A stretch of DNA of 64,000 nt from Pedobacter xixiisoli (GTDB lineage Bacteria > Bacteroidota > Bacteroidia > Sphingobacteriales > Sphingobacteriaceae), in assembly GCF_900215335.1 (NCBI RefSeq), contig NZ_OCMT01000001.1, positions 1,302,001 through 1,366,000 on the forward strand, read 5' to 3'. Shown one piece after another: positions 25,820-35,315 of the stretch (its first letter is position 1; every line of letters begins with the position of its first letter). Position numbers and translations under genes: made by a program. Below the pieces are notes generated by a model, which was given only the letters and a program-made list of their open reading frames with translations, searched no databases and had not been told where the DNA came from.

Positions 25820-25933
25820 GCCACAGATACACGGATTTGGTTTTAATCAAACTTAAAAACAATTAGAATGTTTGTAAACATTTTGATGTCAATCGTATCA
25901 ATATTTTGAGAAAGACATCTGTGCATCTGTGGC
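25820..25933. repeat. palindromic repeat family E copy 1
   Basis: GCCACAGATACAC at the left end pairs with GTGCATCTGTGGC at the right end (one mismatch). The perfect AATGTTTGTAAACATT hairpin (25866-25881) lies inside. The same end sequence forms the outer arms at 42498-42670. It lies between divergent recQ and the amidohydrolase gene. Confidence 0.8.
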
Positions 25934-25980
25934 AAGAAATACTTAAATTGCAACTTTTAGTTGTTACATAAAATTTTAGA

Positions 25981-28900
25981 ATGAAGAAGTACGTATTTGC
26001 CTCAGCATTGTTATTTACCTTAAGTTCTGCTAACGCACAAGATAAAAAAGAATCCCCAAAATGGGATGTAGAAAAATACAAAGGAACTAGTAAAAGTTTC
26101 AGTATTACCACCAACGAAGGCACTTGGATGAACTTGGATGTTAGTCCAGATGGCAAAGAAATAGTTTTTGATTTGTTGGGCGATATTTACGTAATGCCAA
26201 TTACTGGCGGAACTGCGAAATTGCTAAGCGGTGGTATTTCTTATGAAGTTCAGCCTCGTTTTAGCCCTAACGGGAAGTACATTTCGTTTACAAGCGATAG
26301 AAGCGGCGCCGATAATATTTGGATAATGGATAGACAAGGCGGCAACAAAAAGCAAATCACCAAAGAAACTTTCAGATTGTTGAACAATGCTACTTGGATG
26401 CCAAACAGTGATTATTTAATTGCTAGAAAGCATTTTACCGGTTCTCGTTCCTTAGGCGCTGGTGAAATGTGGATGTACAGCATTTACGGTGGCGACGGTG
26501 TACAACTGACCAAGCGTAAAAACGACCAACAAGATGCAGGCGAACCCAATGTTTCACCAGATGGCAAATTCCTTTATTTTAGCGAAGATGTTTCTCCTGG
26601 TCCGTTTTTTCAATACAGCAAAGACCCTAATGGATTGATTTACGCCATCCGCCAGTTGGATTTAAACACAGGAAAGTTAACAAATTTAATTGCCGACCAA
26701 GGCGGTTCTGTTCGTCCCCAGGTATCTCCTGACGGAAAATATATGGCTTATGTCAAAAGGGTAAGATTGAAATCGGCTTTATACATACAGAACTTAAAAA
26801 CTGGTGAAGAATATCCATTATATGATGATTTAACGAAAGACCAACAAGAAACTTGGGCGATTTTTGGGGTGTATCCAAACTTTGCTTGGACACCAGATTC
26901 GAAGAAAATTATTTTCTATGCTAAAGGCAAAATTAGACAGGTTGAGCTTAATAATTTATACGTAAGCGACATTCCTTTCGAAGTAACTAGCAACCAGACC
27001 GTACAAGAAGCTTTACATTTCGATCAACAAGTTTTTGCTCCAGAGTTTACGGCTAAAATGCTTAGGCAATTGGTAACATCGCCCGATGGCAAAATGGTAG
27101 TATTTAATGCTGCCGGATATTTATATAAAAAGGATATGCCTAGCGGTGTTCCTGAAAGGTTAACTAACGGTTTGGATTTCGAGTTTGAACCTAAATTTAG
27201 TCCAGATGGAAAGTTTGTGATTTACACCACTTGGAGCGACGAATTTAAAGGTGCAATTAAACGAACAGACTTAAAAACGGGAAAAACCATCAGTTTAACA
27301 GACGAAAAAGGTTACTACTACTCTCCTAGCTACTCGAATAAAGGCGATAAAATAATTTTTAGAAAAGGTGTTGGTAACGAAACACTTGGCTTAACTTATG
27401 GCAAAAACACAGGTATTTTCATGATGCCTGCTAATGGCGGTGCAAAAACGTTGGTATTGGATAATGGTATCAAGCCTCAATTTAATGCAGATGATACTCG
27501 TATTTTTTATCAAAGTTATGACAGCGGTAAAAAAGCTTTCAAAAGTGTAGATTTAAATGGCAGCAATGAACGTACTCACTATACTTCGCAATATGCTACA
27601 CAGTTTTGCCCTAGTCCAGATGGTAAGTGGATGGCATTTACAGAGCTTTTCAATGCATATATCACGCCAATGGTTACTGCCGGAACTGCTTTAGATTTAT
27701 CTGCAGGAAATAAGGCAATTCCATTAACTAAAGTAACAAAAGATGCTGGAACTTATTTGCATTGGAGTGCCGACAGCAAGAAGTTATTGTGGACTTTAGG
27801 CGAGAAATACTACAATAGAGAAATTAAAAACACTTTTACCTTTGTTGAAGGTGCACCTCAAGTGCTACCTGAACCTGATACAACTGGTGTTTCTATCGGT
27901 TTAAAACTAAAAGCTGATGCACCAACAGGACTAATCGCCTTAAAAGGTGCTAGAATTATCACGATGAAAGGCGAGCAGGTGATTGAAGAAGGGACAATTT
28001 TAGTAGAAAATAACAAAATTAAAGCGATTGGAAAAGTAGACGAAGTTCCAATTCCTGCAGATATTAAAGTGGTTGATGTAACTGGAAAAACCATTATACC
28101 AGGTATAGTTGATGTTCATGCGCATTTGAGAACTAGTCCAGATGGGATTAGCCCGCAACAAGATTGGTCATATTTAGCTAATTTGAGCTTTGGCGTTACT
28201 ACTTCGCACGACCCATCTAGCAATACAGAGATGGTATTTAGTCAGAGCGAAATGCTAAAATCTGGCAGAATGATTGGACCACGTTTGTATTCTACAGGTT
28301 CCATTTTATACGGTGCCGATGGTGATTTCAAGGTAACGATCAATAGTTTGGATGATGCGCTTTCGCATTTGCGTAGGTTAAAAGCGGTTGGTGCGTTTTC
28401 GGTGAAATCTTACAATCAGCCACGAAGAGACCAACGCCAGCAGATTTTAGAAGCTGCCCGTCAGCTGAAAATGGAAGTTGTTCCTGAAGGTGGTTCTACA
28501 TTTTTCCATAACATGACGCAGGTTGCTGATGGTCACACGGGCATTGAACATAGCATTCCTGTTGCACCAGCATACAAAGATGTGGTTGATTTTTGGAACA
28601 AAACAAACGTAGCCTATACCCCTACTTTAATTGTGGCTTATGGCGGTCAGTGGGGCGAAAATTATTGGTACGATAGAACTAACGTTTGGGAAAATGAACG
28701 TTTGTTGAATTTTACGCCAAGAGCGATAATCGATGCAAGAGCTAGACGTAGAACGACTTCTGAGTACGGAGATTACGGACATATCGAAGTAGCAAAAGCA
28801 ACCAAAACCATTGCTGATGGTGGTACAAAAGTGAACTTAGGTGCTCACGGACAGATACAAGGTTTGGGTGCGCACTGGGAATTATGGATGTTTGTTCAAG

Positions 28901-29232
28901 GCGGAATGTCGCCATTGCAAGCGATTAAAGCGGCAACTTTGAACGGAGCTGAATATTTAGGAATTGGTAAGGAATTAGGTTCGTTGGAAACTGGCAAATT
29001 AGCAGATTTAATCATTTTGGAGGATAATCCCTTGGAGGATATCAGAAACTCTGAAAAGATTAAATACGTGATGATTAACGGTAGGATTTATGACAGCATG
29101 ACCATGAATGAAACCTATAGCAGAGAAAAAATGAGACCAAAATTATGGTTCGAAATGGATAAAGGTGTAGCATTTTCTTTGCCGTACAAAACTGCAGAAA
29201 CTTGGACGTTTACCGTGCCAAATTGTGATTAA
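25981..29232 (+). CDS. secreted PD40/TolB-like propeller fused to an amidohydrolase
   Basis: A 1083-residue exported protein with signal peptide (ending SSANAQ). Residues ~45-640 contain repeated PDGK/SPDGKxxxF blades of a TolB/PD40 beta-propeller (for example VSPDGKEIVFD, FSPNGKYISFTSDR, VSPDGKFLYFS). Residues ~650-1060 form an amidohydrolase-superfamily TIM barrel: ARIITMKGEQVIEEGTILVENNKIKAIG, the metal motif VDVHAHL, the EHSIPV His region, GAHGQ, and the closing GSLETGKLADLIILEDNPLEDI. Imidazolonepropionase- or dipeptidase-like hydrolysis in the periplasm is plausible; the substrate is unknown. The fusion is known in Bacteroidota and gammaproteobacteria. It stands alone, flanked by repeats E1 and B2/B3. 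Confidence 0.88.
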   Translation: MKKYVFASALLFTLSSANAQDKKESPKWDVEKYKGTSKSFSITTNEGTWMNLDVSPDGKEIVFDLLGDIYVMPITGGTAKLLSGGISYEVQPRFSPNGKYISFTSDRSGADNIWIMDRQGGNKKQITKETFRLLNNATWMPNSDYLIARKHFTGSRSLGAGEMWMYSIYGGDGVQLTKRKNDQQDAGEPNVSPDGKFLYFSEDVSPGPFFQYSKDPNGLIYAIRQLDLNTGKLTNLIADQGGSVRPQVSPDGKYMAYVKRVRLKSALYIQNLKTGEEYPLYDDLTKDQQETWAIFGVYPNFAWTPDSKKIIFYAKGKIRQVELNNLYVSDIPFEVTSNQTVQEALHFDQQVFAPEFTAKMLRQLVTSPDGKMVVFNAAGYLYKKDMPSGVPERLTNGLDFEFEPKFSPDGKFVIYTTWSDEFKGAIKRTDLKTGKTISLTDEKGYYYSPSYSNKGDKIIFRKGVGNETLGLTYGKNTGIFMMPANGGAKTLVLDNGIKPQFNADDTRIFYQSYDSGKKAFKSVDLNGSNERTHYTSQYATQFCPSPDGKWMAFTELFNAYITPMVTAGTALDLSAGNKAIPLTKVTKDAGTYLHWSADSKKLLWTLGEKYYNREIKNTFTFVEGAPQVLPEPDTTGVSIGLKLKADAPTGLIALKGARIITMKGEQVIEEGTILVENNKIKAIGKVDEVPIPADIKVVDVTGKTIIPGIVDVHAHLRTSPDGISPQQDWSYLANLSFGVTTSHDPSSNTEMVFSQSEMLKSGRMIGPRLYSTGSILYGADGDFKVTINSLDDALSHLRRLKAVGAFSVKSYNQPRRDQRQQILEAARQLKMEVVPEGGSTFFHNMTQVADGHTGIEHSIPVAPAYKDVVDFWNKTNVAYTPTLIVAYGGQWGENYWYDRTNVWENERLLNFTPRAIIDARARRRTTSEYGDYGHIEVAKATKTIADGGTKVNLGAHGQIQGLGAHWELWMFVQGGMSPLQAIKAATLNGAEYLGIGKELGSLETGKLADLIILEDNPLEDIRNSEKIKYVMINGRIYDSMTMNETYSREKMRPKLWFEMDKGVAFSLPYKTAETWTFTVPNCD

Positions 29233-29264
29233 CTTATAGCCTATAAAGGGAAATTACATAACGC

Positions 29265-29346
29265 CGTCATTTCGAACACAAAGAGAAATCTGTCAAATAG
29301 TAGCATTTAACTAACAAATTTCTCCTCGTTCCTCTTCGAAATGACG
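29265..29346. repeat. palindromic repeat family B copy 2
   Basis: CGTCATTTCGAACAC plus AGAGAAATCTG pair with AAATTTCTCC and TTCGAAATGACG. It is the first of two consecutive family B elements after the amidohydrolase. Confidence 0.85.
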
Positions 29347-29382
29347 ATTTTGTTAACATTCCAACTAAACATTAGCATACTG

Positions 29383-29488
29383 CGTCATTTCGACTGAAGC
29401 GCAGCGAAACGGAGAAATCTTTGAATATTTTCACCATCCTTAACGGTGATTTAAATCCAAAGATTTCTCCACTGCAGTCGAAATGACG
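29383..29488. repeat. palindromic repeat family B copy 3
   Basis: CGTCATTTCGACTGAAG with GGAGAAATCTTTG pairs with CAAAGATTTCTCC and CAGTCGAAATGACG; a small inner stem CACCATCC/GGTG lies at the tip. Together with copy 2 it fills the gap before the convergent radical SAM gene. Confidence 0.9.
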
Positions 29489-29512
29489 ATTTATTAGCGT
29501 TCAATGCTAGAT

Positions 29513-31708
29513 TTACAACACCAACAAACCGTACTCTCTCAAAGTATGGATTGGTTTTGAATACCAGAACAACTCAAAATGTTCTATCTCATTTTCAAAA
29601 TCAGCTTTGATTTCTTGAAAGGTTAAGGTTTTATCATTAGCTGCAGAAATTCTATTTAAAATACCTACTAACCACTCTCCTTCAGCTTTATTAGTCTGAA
29701 TACTAAAAGTTTCCCTTTTGTTATGAAAATGCAAGTTGATCATCTCCCAAGTATTGCCTTTTTTAGATTTAGTAAAGGTTTCTACAGATGGCTTTCCGCC
29801 CAACCAAACTATTTTCGCAGTGGGTTTAACATTGAAATTCTCATTGCTATTTAAAGCGATATCAATAAAATTAGGCGCAATGGTAGTTCTGGGAATTTTG
29901 AAATCAAACCAATCTTGCAGCTTATAATCGAAACAGATGCCGTGCATAAAATTAAAGAGCGACTTCTTTAACCCATAACTAAATTTATTGTGGTCAATTC
30001 CTGTTTTATCAATATAATTAATATCGTTGTTGGCGAAAGTCCCGATTTCTTCCGTTTCTTTCACTACCCCAAATTTCTCAGGATACAAACCCACCGGACT
30101 ATGCGCTGTCATAGCAAATTGGTGCCAAAAGCCTGATTGCAAAACACCGGCTTCAAACAACTGACGAACCATTTCCAAACTATCTATCGTTTCTTGTACC
30201 GTTTGCGTTGGATAACCGTACATTAAATAGGCATGCACCATAATTCCAGCTTCGGTAAAATTTCTGGTTACTTTGGCTACTTGCTCTACAGTAACACCTT
30301 TATCAATCAGTTTTAATAACCTATCGGATGCTACTTCCAAACCACCGGAAACTGCAATACAGCCCGATGCTTTTAACAATAAACACAAATCTCCGGTAAA
30401 GCTTTTCTCGAAACGGATGTTGGTCCACCAAGTGACGGTAATTTTTCTGCGAAGAATCTCCAAAGCTACCTCACGCATTAAAGCCGGTGGCGCAGCCTCA
30501 TCCACAAAATGAAAACCATTCTGACCAGTCTTTTCCACCAAATCCTCTATCCTATCTACAATCTGTTTGGCAGCAACAGGCTCGTAAACTTTGATATAAT
30601 CTAATGAAATATCGCAGAAAGTACATTTGCCCCAATAACAGCCATGTGCCATCGTTAACTTATTCCAACGCCCATCGCTCCACATTCTATGCATTGGGTT
30701 TACAATCTCGATAACCGAAATGTAGCTATCCAACAACAAATCAGAATAATCTGGTGTACCTACATCAGCTTGCTTGTAATCACTTCTCAAAGCATCGTTT
30801 CTGTAAGTAACTTCACCATTTTCCAACAAGAAAGTTCTTTTGTAGAGGTTGAATTCGCCACCTTTAACTATAGCGTTATATAAAAGCTCGATAGGTAATT
30901 CGCCATCATCTAAAGTAATGTAATCGAAAAACTCAAAAACTCTCTTGTCTGAAAGTGAGCGTAGTTCCGTATTTGGAAAACCTCCACCCATCGATATTTT
31001 TATATGAGGATAGTTTTGCTTCACAAACTGCGCACAACGAAAAGCCGCATATAAATTCCCAGGAAATGGAACTGAAATTAAAAACAGCTTTGGCTGAACT
31101 TTTTCTATCCACGCCTTAAGAATATCAATTAGAATAGCGTCAATATAAGTTGGTGTTTGATTTAAGGCTTCGTACAATTCATCAAAAGAATTAGCGCTTC
31201 GCCCCAATCGCTCCGCGTACCTACTAAAACCAAAATTTGGGTCGATACATTCTACAATGAAATCAGAAATATCTTCCAGATAAAGCGTAGCTAAATGCTT
31301 GGCTTTATCTTGTGTTCCCATGGCTCCAAACGCCCAATCTAGCTCCTCTAGTTGCGAAAAACGTGATGCTTCTGGTAAAAAATCTTCCTGACAAATCTGT
31401 AATGCTAGGGTTGGATTTTTACCTTGCAGAAAAGAAATAACCGCATCAATGGTTTTCAAATATTCCGCTTTAAGTGCAAGAATTCGCTGGACATTAAATG
31501 AAAATATTTCGTTTTTTAGTTCTGCTTGATTAAACAAATGAGTTAATCCTTTTTTGGAAAAAAGTGCTAAAATGACTTCAATACCTAGGTCGGCTTGGGT
31601 GGATGAAATGCTTTTTGTATTTAAAAAACCTTTGATATACGCAGTAGCTGGATACGGTGTATTCAGTTGTGTAAAGGGTGGTGTAATTACGAAAAGTTCG
31701 CTTTGCAA
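29513..31708 (-). CDS. B12-binding-domain radical SAM protein
   Basis: A 731-residue radical SAM enzyme. The cluster motif is HGCYWGKCTFCDI (CxxxCxxC, residues ~355-367), followed by a GFHFVDEAAPP strand and the VSGGLEVASDRLL segment. Upstream, residues ~190-300 hold a Rossmann-like half (PKLFLISVPFPGNLYAAFRCAQFVK, MGGGFPNTELR, DYITLDDGE) typical of the cobalamin-binding domain, though the classic DxHxxG is not present. The residues after ~540 form an extra C-terminal domain. Such proteins catalyse methylation or rearrangements; the substrate cannot be inferred and no biosynthetic cluster surrounds it. Confidence 0.85.
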   Translation of the reverse strand: MQSELFVITPPFTQLNTPYPATAYIKGFLNTKSISSTQADLGIEVILALFSKKGLTHLFNQAELKNEIFSFNVQRILALKAEYLKTIDAVISFLQGKNPTLALQICQEDFLPEASRFSQLEELDWAFGAMGTQDKAKHLATLYLEDISDFIVECIDPNFGFSRYAERLGRSANSFDELYEALNQTPTYIDAILIDILKAWIEKVQPKLFLISVPFPGNLYAAFRCAQFVKQNYPHIKISMGGGFPNTELRSLSDKRVFEFFDYITLDDGELPIELLYNAIVKGGEFNLYKRTFLLENGEVTYRNDALRSDYKQADVGTPDYSDLLLDSYISVIEIVNPMHRMWSDGRWNKLTMAHGCYWGKCTFCDISLDYIKVYEPVAAKQIVDRIEDLVEKTGQNGFHFVDEAAPPALMREVALEILRRKITVTWWTNIRFEKSFTGDLCLLLKASGCIAVSGGLEVASDRLLKLIDKGVTVEQVAKVTRNFTEAGIMVHAYLMYGYPTQTVQETIDSLEMVRQLFEAGVLQSGFWHQFAMTAHSPVGLYPEKFGVVKETEEIGTFANNDINYIDKTGIDHNKFSYGLKKSLFNFMHGICFDYKLQDWFDFKIPRTTIAPNFIDIALNSNENFNVKPTAKIVWLGGKPSVETFTKSKKGNTWEMINLHFHNKRETFSIQTNKAEGEWLVGILNRISAANDKTLTFQEIKADFENEIEHFELFWYSKPIHTLREYGLLVL

Positions 31709-31744
31709 TGGGTTATTATTTTGTGCAAAAGTACGTAAATTATT

Positions 31745-31835
31745 CTCGTCATTGCGAGATACAAAGCAATCTTAAAGCATATTGTAGACTTTCATCGTTG
31801 TAATATTGCTTCGTCATTCCTCCTCGCAATGGCGA
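31745..31835. repeat. palindromic repeat family A copy 4
   Basis: CTCGTCATTGCGAGATACAAAGCAATCTTA pairs, with mismatches, with the right half ATATTGCTTCGTCATTCCTCCTCGCAATGGCGA. It lies between the radical SAM gene start and the end of the next minus-strand gene. Confidence 0.75.
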
Positions 31836-31858
31836 AAGTTGAACGGCATGAGAAAACC

Positions 31859-33049
31859 TTACAAATTCTGTGCAATCACAAAACCACTTGCCCAAGCCCA
31901 TTGAAAATTATAGCCACCCAACCAGCCAGTCACGTCTACACATTCGCCACCAAAATAGCAACCTGGCAACTTTTTGCTTTCTAAAGTTTTCGATGAAAGC
32001 TCGTTCGTATCAATACCACCACGCATTACTTCTGCCTTATCATAGCCCTTGTCGCCTGCTGGTTTCACTTTAAAATGGTGAATGGTTTGTTCCAATTGTT
32101 CCATTTCTGTTTTGGTTAAATCGGCAATAGTTTTGGTTAATGGCAAAAATTTACCCAAAGCATCTGTAAACTTTTTGGTGTAAAATCTATTCAATAAAGT
32201 TGACAAATGAATACGTCCATTTTGCTGACGATCAACGGTTAATAATTCAATTATATTTTCGTTTGGCAGCAAATCAATTTCAATTTCCTGTCCTCTGCGC
32301 CAATAGCTAGAAATCTGTAAAATAGCAGGGCCGCTTAATCCCCAATGTGTAAATAGGATGTTTTCTTCGAAACTCATATCCTCATTACTTACTCTACAGA
32401 AAACTGAATTTCCAGATAATTGAGCAAACCAATCTTCGTCTTTGCCGGTGATGGTTAACGGAACCAATGCAGGTGCAGTTTCTATAATATTGAGTTGATG
32501 TTTTCTAGCAAATTTTAGAGCAAAATCTGTGGCTCCCATTTTCGGAATTGGCAAGCCGCCTGTTGCAATAACCAGTTTTGGAGCGGCTAAAGTTTTTGTT
32601 TTCCCGTTGATTTGATATTTAACCTGATATGATTCTTCCTCATTTTCAATTGATACTACTTCTGCGTTGCAAACGATTTGTTGTTCCATTTCTTCGCAAA
32701 GCGATGTAAAAACTTCTACTACATCTTTTGCATTCTTACCATCAGGAAATAGCTGACCTAAAGTTTTTTCGGCTCCGTAAATACCGTATGTTTCAAAAAA
32801 GTTGATCGTGTCTTCAACTGTCCATTGTTTAAAGGCAGATTTTACGAAATGCTCATTAGCAGAAATAAACTGCTCGTATGTAGCACCAATGTTGGTGTAA
32901 TTGCATCGACCGCCACCAGAGATGAGGATTTTAGCACCTGCTTTGTCACTTTTTTCGAGTACAATAACTTTTTTCCCTAAGAAACCAGCTTGTACAGCAC
33001 ACATTAATCCGCAAGCACCAGCACCAATAATTATTGCATCGTAATCCAT
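31859..33049 (-). CDS. BaiN/HI0933-like NAD(P)/FAD-dependent oxidoreductase
   Basis: A 396-residue flavoprotein. The N-terminal dinucleotide fold reads AIIIGAGACGLMCAVQAGFLGKKVIVLEK, followed by the family motif GAKILISGGGRCNYTN. The second nucleotide region is KLVIATGGLPIPKMGATD, and the C-terminal FAD contact is GCYFGGECVDVTGWLGGYNFQWAWASG. HI0933/BaiN-type enzymes reduce carbon-carbon double bonds in some gut bacteria, but the physiological substrate here is unknown; this is one of the most widespread poorly characterised flavoprotein families. The start ATG at 33049 is family-like (MDYDAIIIGAG). No operon partner lies nearby. Confidence 0.9.
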   Translation of the reverse strand: MDYDAIIIGAGACGLMCAVQAGFLGKKVIVLEKSDKAGAKILISGGGRCNYTNIGATYEQFISANEHFVKSAFKQWTVEDTINFFETYGIYGAEKTLGQLFPDGKNAKDVVEVFTSLCEEMEQQIVCNAEVVSIENEEESYQVKYQINGKTKTLAAPKLVIATGGLPIPKMGATDFALKFARKHQLNIIETAPALVPLTITGKDEDWFAQLSGNSVFCRVSNEDMSFEENILFTHWGLSGPAILQISSYWRRGQEIEIDLLPNENIIELLTVDRQQNGRIHLSTLLNRFYTKKFTDALGKFLPLTKTIADLTKTEMEQLEQTIHHFKVKPAGDKGYDKAEVMRGGIDTNELSSKTLESKKLPGCYFGGECVDVTGWLGGYNFQWAWASGFVIAQNL

Positions 33050-33120
33050 TTCTAAGTTTAAAGTTAAAAAGCAAAAGTAAAAAATGAATGACGATTATCT
33101 GTTCAATTGCCTTATAATAC

Positions 33121-33385
33121 TTTACGTTCTTTGCGAAACTCTTATTTTTCTTTGCGTCAAAAATTTACCGCAAAGGTTTTGGAAGTTTGCGCTAAGCGAC
33201 GCTAAGTTATAGCTAGACTTTTGTTAAATAGCCATGATTGAAGTGGAAATACTTTTTGGTGCTAGTCCTTTTCAAACTTCGTAAGTTTTAAAAACTTACG
33301 AAGTTTAAGGTAAGACACTCACAAAAAGATTGCAACGAAAAGCAGGACTTTCGGAAAATAGTAGCACAAACATTGCGCTTCTAAC
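33121..33385. repeat. composite intergenic repeat with a perfect 16-bp-arm palindrome inside
   Basis: This 408-bp gap has no gene. From 33121 it carries CTTTGCG/CGCAAAG and GCGACGCTAAG words. From about 33230 there is an element starting GAAGTGGAAATA and ending CGAAAAGCAGGACTTTC. In its middle sits the perfect palindrome AAACTTCGTAAGTTTT-A-inverse at 33274-33306 (family D). The GACTTTC end and GAAGTGGAA words recur around 44463-44512. Confidence 0.65.
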
Positions 33386-33431
33386 TGTAATCTAATGTGA
33401 AATTAACCCAAATCGTATGCTTATTTTTCCC

Positions 33432-33439
33432 TACTTTTG
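33432..33439 (+). promoter_or_regulatory. -7 promoter box TACTTTTG for purK
   Basis: TACTTTTG matches TAnnTTTG and ends 18 bases before the purK ATG. No purine riboswitch is seen upstream. Confidence 0.55.
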
Positions 33440-33457
33440 TTGCAAATTTAAGCGATA

Positions 33458-34597
33458 ATGGCAAAACAGATTAGCGAGTTAAAACTAGGTATTTTAGGTG
33501 GCGGACAATTAGGAAGAATGTTGATTCAGGAAGCAATTAACTACAACTTGACCACTTTGGTGCTAGACCCAGATGCCGATGCTCCGTGTAAACACATTGC
33601 CAATTATTTCGAAAATGGTTCGATTACCGATTATGATACTGTTTATAATTTTGGTAAAAAAGCAGATATCATCACCATTGAAATTGAGAAAGTAAACGTA
33701 GATGCCCTTGAGCAACTAGAACGAGAAGGCAAACAGGTTTATCCGCAGTCTAGAGTAATTAGATTGATACAGGATAAGGGTGTGCAAAAGCAGTTTTTTA
33801 AAGAAAATGATATCCCTACCGCTCCTTTCATGTTGGTGAATTCTAAAGAAGATTTGAGCAGCGGAAAATTTCCATTCCCATATATTTTAAAGTTGCGTAA
33901 AGATGGTTACGATGGAAAAGGCGTAATGAAAATAAGCAATGCTTCTGATGTTAAAAACGCATTTGATGCACCTACTTTAATTGAGGAACTTGTAAATTTT
34001 GAGAAGGAAATAGCTGTGATTGTGGCTAGGAATGCCAACGGAGATACGAAGACTTTTCCAATGGTAGAAATGGAATTTAATGCTGAGGCCAACTTGGTAG
34101 AATTTTTAATTTCTCCTTCTACTTACCCAGAAAGCATCCAAGAAAGAGCAGAAAAAATTGCTAAAGACATTGCGGCTGCATTAAATATCACTGGTATTTT
34201 GGCGGTAGAAATGTTCATTACTAAGCATGGCGATATTTTAGTGAACGAACTAGCTCCTCGTCCACATAATAGTGGTCACCAAACTATTGAGGGCAACTAT
34301 GTTTCTCAATTTGGGCAGCATTTAAGAGCTATTTTCAATTTGCCATTGGGCGATACCCGTTCTATTTCAAATGCCATTATGGTTAACGTTTTGGGCGAAA
34401 AAGGTCATGATGGTGTAGCTAAATACGATGGATTGGAAAAAATCATGTCGATTGAAGGAGTTTACGTACATCTTTATGGCAAGAAATACACCAAACCATT
34501 CCGTAAAATGGGGCACTTAACCATTGTTGACCAAAATCGTGAAAATGCCATAGAAAAAGCGAGGTTTGTACAGCAAACTTTAAAAGTGATTTCTTAA
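33458..34597 (+). CDS. purK: N5-carboxyaminoimidazole ribonucleotide synthase PurK
   Basis: A 379-residue ATP-grasp enzyme. The N-terminal Rossmann-like start is KLGILGGGQLGRMLIQEA; the ATP-grasp core has PYILKLRKDGYDGKGVMKI (~135-153) and ILVNELAPRPHNSGHQTIEG (~262-281), the last a strong PurK signature. It uses ATP and bicarbonate to carboxylate AIR to N5-CAIR in purine biosynthesis. The next gene downstream is purE, which completes the two-step reaction, 70 bp away on the same strand, so they form a purKE operon. Confidence 0.96.
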   Translation: MAKQISELKLGILGGGQLGRMLIQEAINYNLTTLVLDPDADAPCKHIANYFENGSITDYDTVYNFGKKADIITIEIEKVNVDALEQLEREGKQVYPQSRVIRLIQDKGVQKQFFKENDIPTAPFMLVNSKEDLSSGKFPFPYILKLRKDGYDGKGVMKISNASDVKNAFDAPTLIEELVNFEKEIAVIVARNANGDTKTFPMVEMEFNAEANLVEFLISPSTYPESIQERAEKIAKDIAAALNITGILAVEMFITKHGDILVNELAPRPHNSGHQTIEGNYVSQFGQHLRAIFNLPLGDTRSISNAIMVNVLGEKGHDGVAKYDGLEKIMSIEGVYVHLYGKKYTKPFRKMGHLTIVDQNRENAIEKARFVQQTLKVIS

Positions 34598-34667
34598 AAC
34601 AACAAGGATAAAAGACTAGGTTGGAAAACTAAACAACCAAAAACTAATAAACAAAACAACCAAAAAA

Positions 34668-35150
34668 ATGAAAGTTGGTATTATCATGGGCAGCAAGTCG
34701 GACTTGCCTGTAATGCAAGATGCGGCAGATATCTGCAAGGAATTCGGTGTAGATTTTGAAATTACCGTGGTTTCGGCCCACCGTACTCCAGATAGAATGT
34801 TTCAGTACGCAAAAGATGCTGCTAGTCGTGGTATTAAAGTAATTATTGCTGGTGCTGGTGGCGCTGCACATTTGCCAGGTATGGTAGCTTCTATCACTAC
34901 TGTTCCTGTAATCGGCGTCCCTGTAAAATCTTCAAACTCTATTGATGGTTGGGACAGTATCCTTTCGATTCTTCAAATGCCAAATGGTATTCCGGTAGCT
35001 ACAGTAGCTTTAAATGCTGCTAAAAATGCTGGTTTGCTGGCAGTACAAATATTATCGACTGCAAAACCTGAATTGGCAGAAAAAATGCAAGCCTATAAAG
35101 ACGATTTAAGGGCAAAAGTAGAACAGACTGCTGCTGAAATGGAAGGATAG
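34668..35150 (+). CDS. purE: N5-CAIR mutase PurE
   Basis: A 160-residue class I PurE with the signature [38 protein letters not shown] and the active-site loop [17 protein letters not shown]. It rearranges N5-CAIR to CAIR. Class I PurE acts with PurK, which is encoded immediately upstream. A hairpin terminator follows 34 bp after the stop. Confidence 0.97.
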   Translation: MKVGIIMGSKSDLPVMQDAADICKEFGVDFEITVVSAHRTPDRMFQYAKDAASRGIKVIIAGAGGAAHLPGMVASITTVPVIGVPVKSSNSIDGWDSILSILQMPNGIPVATVALNAAKNAGLLAVQILSTAKPELAEKMQAYKDDLRAKVEQTAAEMEG

Positions 35151-35183
35151 TCAAAAAAGTAATTAGTCCGGAAGATATATTGT

Positions 35184-35217
35184 AGCCGAAGAATTAACCC
35201 TTCGGCTTTACTTTTTA
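35184..35217 (+). terminator. intrinsic terminator of purKE
   Basis: The perfect 8-bp stem AGCCGAAG/CTTCGGCT with an 8-base loop is followed by TTACTTTTTAT. Confidence 0.85.
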
Positions 35218-35301
35218 TATCCAATCTTGATTGTATTTGTCAAATCGTTCTAATTTAAAATTCCAACGTTAAACATTCTTTAGAGTTTTCAGTTTTTTAG
35301 T

Positions 35302-35309
35302 TAATTTCG
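35302..35309 (+). promoter_or_regulatory. possible -7 promoter box TAATTTCG for trpS
   Basis: TAATTTCG deviates by one base from TAnnTTTG and lies 6 bases before the ATG, so any transcript from it would have almost no leader. Confidence 0.35.
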
Positions 35310-35315
35310 GCCATT

